A stretch of 64,000 nt of DNA from Oscillatoria acuminata PCC 6304 (GTDB taxonomy: Bacteria; Cyanobacteriota; Cyanobacteriia; Cyanobacteriales; Laspinemataceae), in contig NC_019693.1 of assembly GCF_000317105.1 (NCBI RefSeq), forward strand, positions 5,581,227 through 5,645,226, written 5' to 3'. This document shows positions 61,111 through 64,000 of the stretch, in pieces. A program made the position numbers and the translations under genes. The notes beneath the pieces were generated by a model. The model was not told the origin of the DNA and searched no databases. It saw only the letters and a list, made by a program, of their open reading frames with translations. Numbering within the stretch: the stretch's first letter is position 1; every line of letters starts with the position of its first letter.

Positions 61111-64000
61111 TATGTTGACCCAAGAACAATTGCTCGAACAAGTAAACGGCACCACCACTGACGTAGAAGCCACAGCAACCGATGATGGAACCGTCGTGGT
61201 AACCGTTACTGAAACCACCGAGGAAGCAGCAGCAACGGAACCCACTGCGGATACAACGGATGCGACTCCTGAAGAACCTGTAATGGAAGCAACAACCGCA
61301 GAAGATGGCACCACTACGACTTCTGTTGTGGAAGATGGCACCAAAGCTGATGCCACTACAGAAGATGGTACCGAAGCTGATGCGGACCTGATCGCCACGA
61401 CTTCTGTTGTGGAAGAGGACACCAAAGCTGATGCCACTACAGAAGATGGCACCGTCACCGAAGGTGAAGAAATGATGCAAACCACTGCCGTGACGGAAGA
61501 GGGTGAAGCCACCGCAGAAGATGGCACCCTCACCGACGGCGAAGAGATGATGGAAACCACTGCCATGACGGAAGAAGAAATGGCAGAAGCCGAAGCCATC
61601 GAAGAGGTCGAAGAGTCCGGCTTATTTGATGAAGCCCATTATCTGGCTGAAAACCCAGATGTCTTAGAAGCCGTCATTCGGGGGGAAACCACGGCGATTC
61701 GCCACTTCGCCCAATTCGGGATGAAAGAACTCCGCAGTTGTAACGCCTTTATCGACTTCAAAGGCTACGTCGAAAATAACGCAGACGTTAAAGAAGCCGT
61801 CGAACAAGGGAAAATCAGCACCTTTGGTCACTTTATACGCCACGGCCAGTTCGAGAAACGGGTGTCCCATGCCTTGTTCAAAGCTGAAGAATACGAAGCC
61901 TTCAATCCAGACGTTCAGCAAGCCGTCGCCGAAGGTAAAATCACCGCTTGGGGTCACTTCCTGAACTTTGGCTGGAAAGAAAACCGCCAGTTTAGCTCTT
62001 TCTTTAATTCCGAATATTATCTACAGCAAAACACCGATGTTGCACAAGCTGTAGCCGCTGGTCAAATGACCGCTACTGAACACCTGTTTAAATTTGGCCT
62101 GAAAGAGAAGCGCAAGATCCACCCCTTGATCGACCTCAAAATTGTTGCCGAAGCCAACAGCGAGAACGTTCAGAGCTTCTTCAACGTGAGCGAACTCTCC
62201 GCCGTGAGTGGATTCCAACTCATCTCTTACGCCATCAATTTTGCCTTCATGCAAGGATTCCAAACCTCTGAATCCTTCAGCTTCAGCAGCCTGGAATCTA
62301 TCTTTGGGTCTCAGTTGACGAGCATTTTCAATGTCAGCAGCTTCTCCCAAATCAGCATTGAGCAACTGTTCGCCTTCTTCGGTAGCGCCCAAGGTCAGGA
62401 CCTGTTAGGCAGTGCCGGTGGCGATGACCTCAGTGATGGCAGCAACTCCTTCAACGGCAGCAGCGATGACCTGGACGGAGATGAAGCCGAAAACAACGGA
62501 ATCGTCTTTAATATCCCCGGTTCCGGTCCGAATGTTCCCCGCCCTGATGACAGCAGCGGCGAAACTCCCGATGATGGCAGCGGCGAAACTCCCGATGATG
62601 GCAGCGGCGAAACTCCCGATGATGGCAGCGGCGAAACCCCCGAGGACCCGACCAGTCCGGCCCCTGCTCCGACTGCGTTATTTAACCTCCAATACGTTGT
62701 CAAGAACAACCTAGAGGCACTCCAAGCACAGTTTGCCAGCTTTGATTTCAACAATTTGACGGCAGAACAAGCCGAGCAAATCAAAGAATATGCTGCGGCA
62801 GAAGGCTTGAATCCTTCCCCCTTTGTCAACTTGAGCTACTTCCAGTCTGCTGTCTTGAGCAAAGTTACGGCCCAACTGGAAGCCCAAGGGATGACCGCAG
62901 AGCAAATCTCCAGCCTCAGCTTAGAAGAGTTGCTGGAAAAATCCCTGGAACTGGGATTTAGCCCCTCTCCCTTAATCGATTTGTCCTACTTCAAATCGGC
63001 CAACAGCACTGAACTGACGAAACTGGCGACTAAACTTGGAGTAGATATCTCGACCTTCACCAACAAGGAACTGTTTGAGTTCATTGTCAAAGAAGGTATC
63101 GAAGCTGGTTTAAATCCGTCTCCCTTCTTCAGTGCTGGCTACATCAAGCAACTCTACATCGAAAGCATTCGCGAGTTTTACAGTGTCGAGAGTATCTCCG
63201 AACTAGAAACGGCTGATGTTTTGGATCATGTCTTCAGTAGCGGTGAGTTCGTCCTGGATGTCAGCTACTATCGCGCCACCTATACCGTAGAACTCGATGC
63301 CTACGCTAAAGAATTGTTGGGTGACGAGGCTGCCACAGGGGAAGACCTCAGCGATGATCAAGTAAAATCTTATGCCTGCAACGAAGGGAAGGACGCTGGT
63401 TTACAGACTTCTCCATTCGATATTGAAGGCTTTAGCGTCCAATTTGAAGCACAACTGAAGACTTTCTACAGTGTAGAGTCGGTTGAAACCCTCAGCCAGC
63501 ATCAAATTTACCGCTTCATGGTCACCGAGGCGATCGCCCAAGGACTGGAAGTCAGCGAATTTATTGATGTCACCTACTATCAAAGCACCTTCGAGGCGGC
63601 CCTCGTTGCCACCTTTGAACTGAGCTCGATTACCGAAATCACCGCAGAACAAGTCGTCAGCTTCATGTTCGGTGATGCCAAGCCCTTCGTGGATCTGGAC
63701 TACTTCAAGCTAAAATATGGCGAAGAAACCACTGCCGATGGCAAAGCGGTCAAAGACCTGAGTGGCAAAGAACTCCAGTTCTACATCTTTAGCGAAGGAT
63801 GGGAAGCCGGATACACCAATCTCTCGGCTTTTGACCTGACCGCGATTAAGGCTGACACCACGATCGCCACCCAACTGGTTTCCTTCTTCAGTGTCTCTTC
63901 TATCACCGAAGTCACCTCGAACCAGATTGTCTCCTTCATGAGTGAGGAAGCCTGGAAAATCGGCATTGACCTGTCGGCGTTCGTTGCGGTAGAAGATATC
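61111..64000 (+). CDS. Start of a very large acidic repeat protein (partial)
   Basis: Open from ATG 61111 (GGAG seven bases upstream) to the window end, at least 963 residues. No signal peptide. Residues 1-165 are Thr/Glu/Ala-rich and low-complexity, with duplicated phrases such as DTKADATTEDGT. Residues about 170-335 hold four units of the NPDV type, for example FDEAHYLAENPDVLEAVIRG then HFAQFGMKELR. A Ser-Gly-Glu-Thr-Pro-Asp linker of four 24-bp repeats lies near 62549-62640. From about 525 on there is a second repeat type with NLSYF, FYSVESISEL and PFxxLxYF. Only seven or so Lys-rich spots break the acidity. NPDV repeats are common in cyanobacterial surface and RTX-type proteins. A type I-secreted or S-layer-like adhesin is plausible, but the C-terminus is not visible. 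Confidence 0.85.

Noticed and set aside
61066-62829. Minus-strand frames opposite the giant gene
   Set aside because: Ser/Val-rich antisense of an acidic repeat protein whose sense frame is open for almost 3 kb.

Overview
The window looks like a filamentous cyanobacterium of the Oscillatoriales type (inference). The HIP1 octamer GCGATCGC is scattered through nearly every gene. Several families are typically cyanobacterial: a DevBCA exporter, DUF1818 beside rpoZ, DUF1822, a WPDGCLGL-motif exported protein, CHAT-TPR proteins and a kinase with many PAS domains. Intergenic DNA is rich in dispersed palindromic repeats. No CRISPR array, rRNA operon, phage or complete insertion sequence was seen; one tRNA (Pro-GGG) is present.

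Layout. 0.5-4.7 kb: a membrane-anchored STAND/NACHT-like NTPase translationally coupled to a WD40 protein with 13 near-identical repeats plus one decayed repeat. 5-8.5 kb: yccF, an exported protein, ddl and a small membrane protein. 8.5-11.1 kb: a CHAT caspase-like protein with a membrane segment. 11.1-12.6 kb: no protein gene; a cluster of candidate small RNAs interrupted by a MITE-like element. 12.6-18.4 kb: a membrane subtilase with an overlapping OB-like gene, an RDD protein, a HAD phosphatase and hypotheticals. 18.5-24 kb: devB-devC-devA exporter and argD. 24.6-28.2 kb: cation homeostasis (Na+/H+ antiporter, TrkA-like protein, K+ channel with RCK). 28.2-37 kb: repeats, a TPR protein, tRNA-Pro, DUF1818, rpoZ, an SGNH hydrolase and an LCP cell-wall/glycan ligase. 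37.2-42.3 kb: histidine kinase plus overlapping response regulator. 42.4-47.2 kb: zinc-ribbon protein, GDP-mannose pyrophosphorylase, separate cupin, ABC1 kinase. 47.5-48.2 kb: frameshifted toxin-like C-terminus with an intact overlapping downstream gene. 48.8-55.2 kb: an operon encoding a YbjN-like protein, a sigma-70-like protein, a DUF1822 protein and a 1229-residue YbjN-TPR-CHAT protein. 56-59.4 kb: gcvH and gcvP. 61.1 kb to the end: the start of a very large acidic repeat protein.

Most notable points. (1) Four copies of a MITE-like element share the terminal inverted repeat TAGCCCTGTCAAGGTG; three are flanked by exact direct repeats of at least 10 bp, and two lie inside the CHAT operon region. 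(2) Four copies of TAGATGCAC sit in one intergenic region, three of them followed within 40 bases by an intrinsic terminator, suggesting tandem small RNAs. (3) The YbjN/sigma/DUF1822/CHAT operon carries the same N-terminal domain both free and fused to the protease. (4) The WD40 protein varies only at a few surface positions per repeat. (5) The DevB-like adaptor has a hairpin built from exact 18-residue units (8 up, 7 down).
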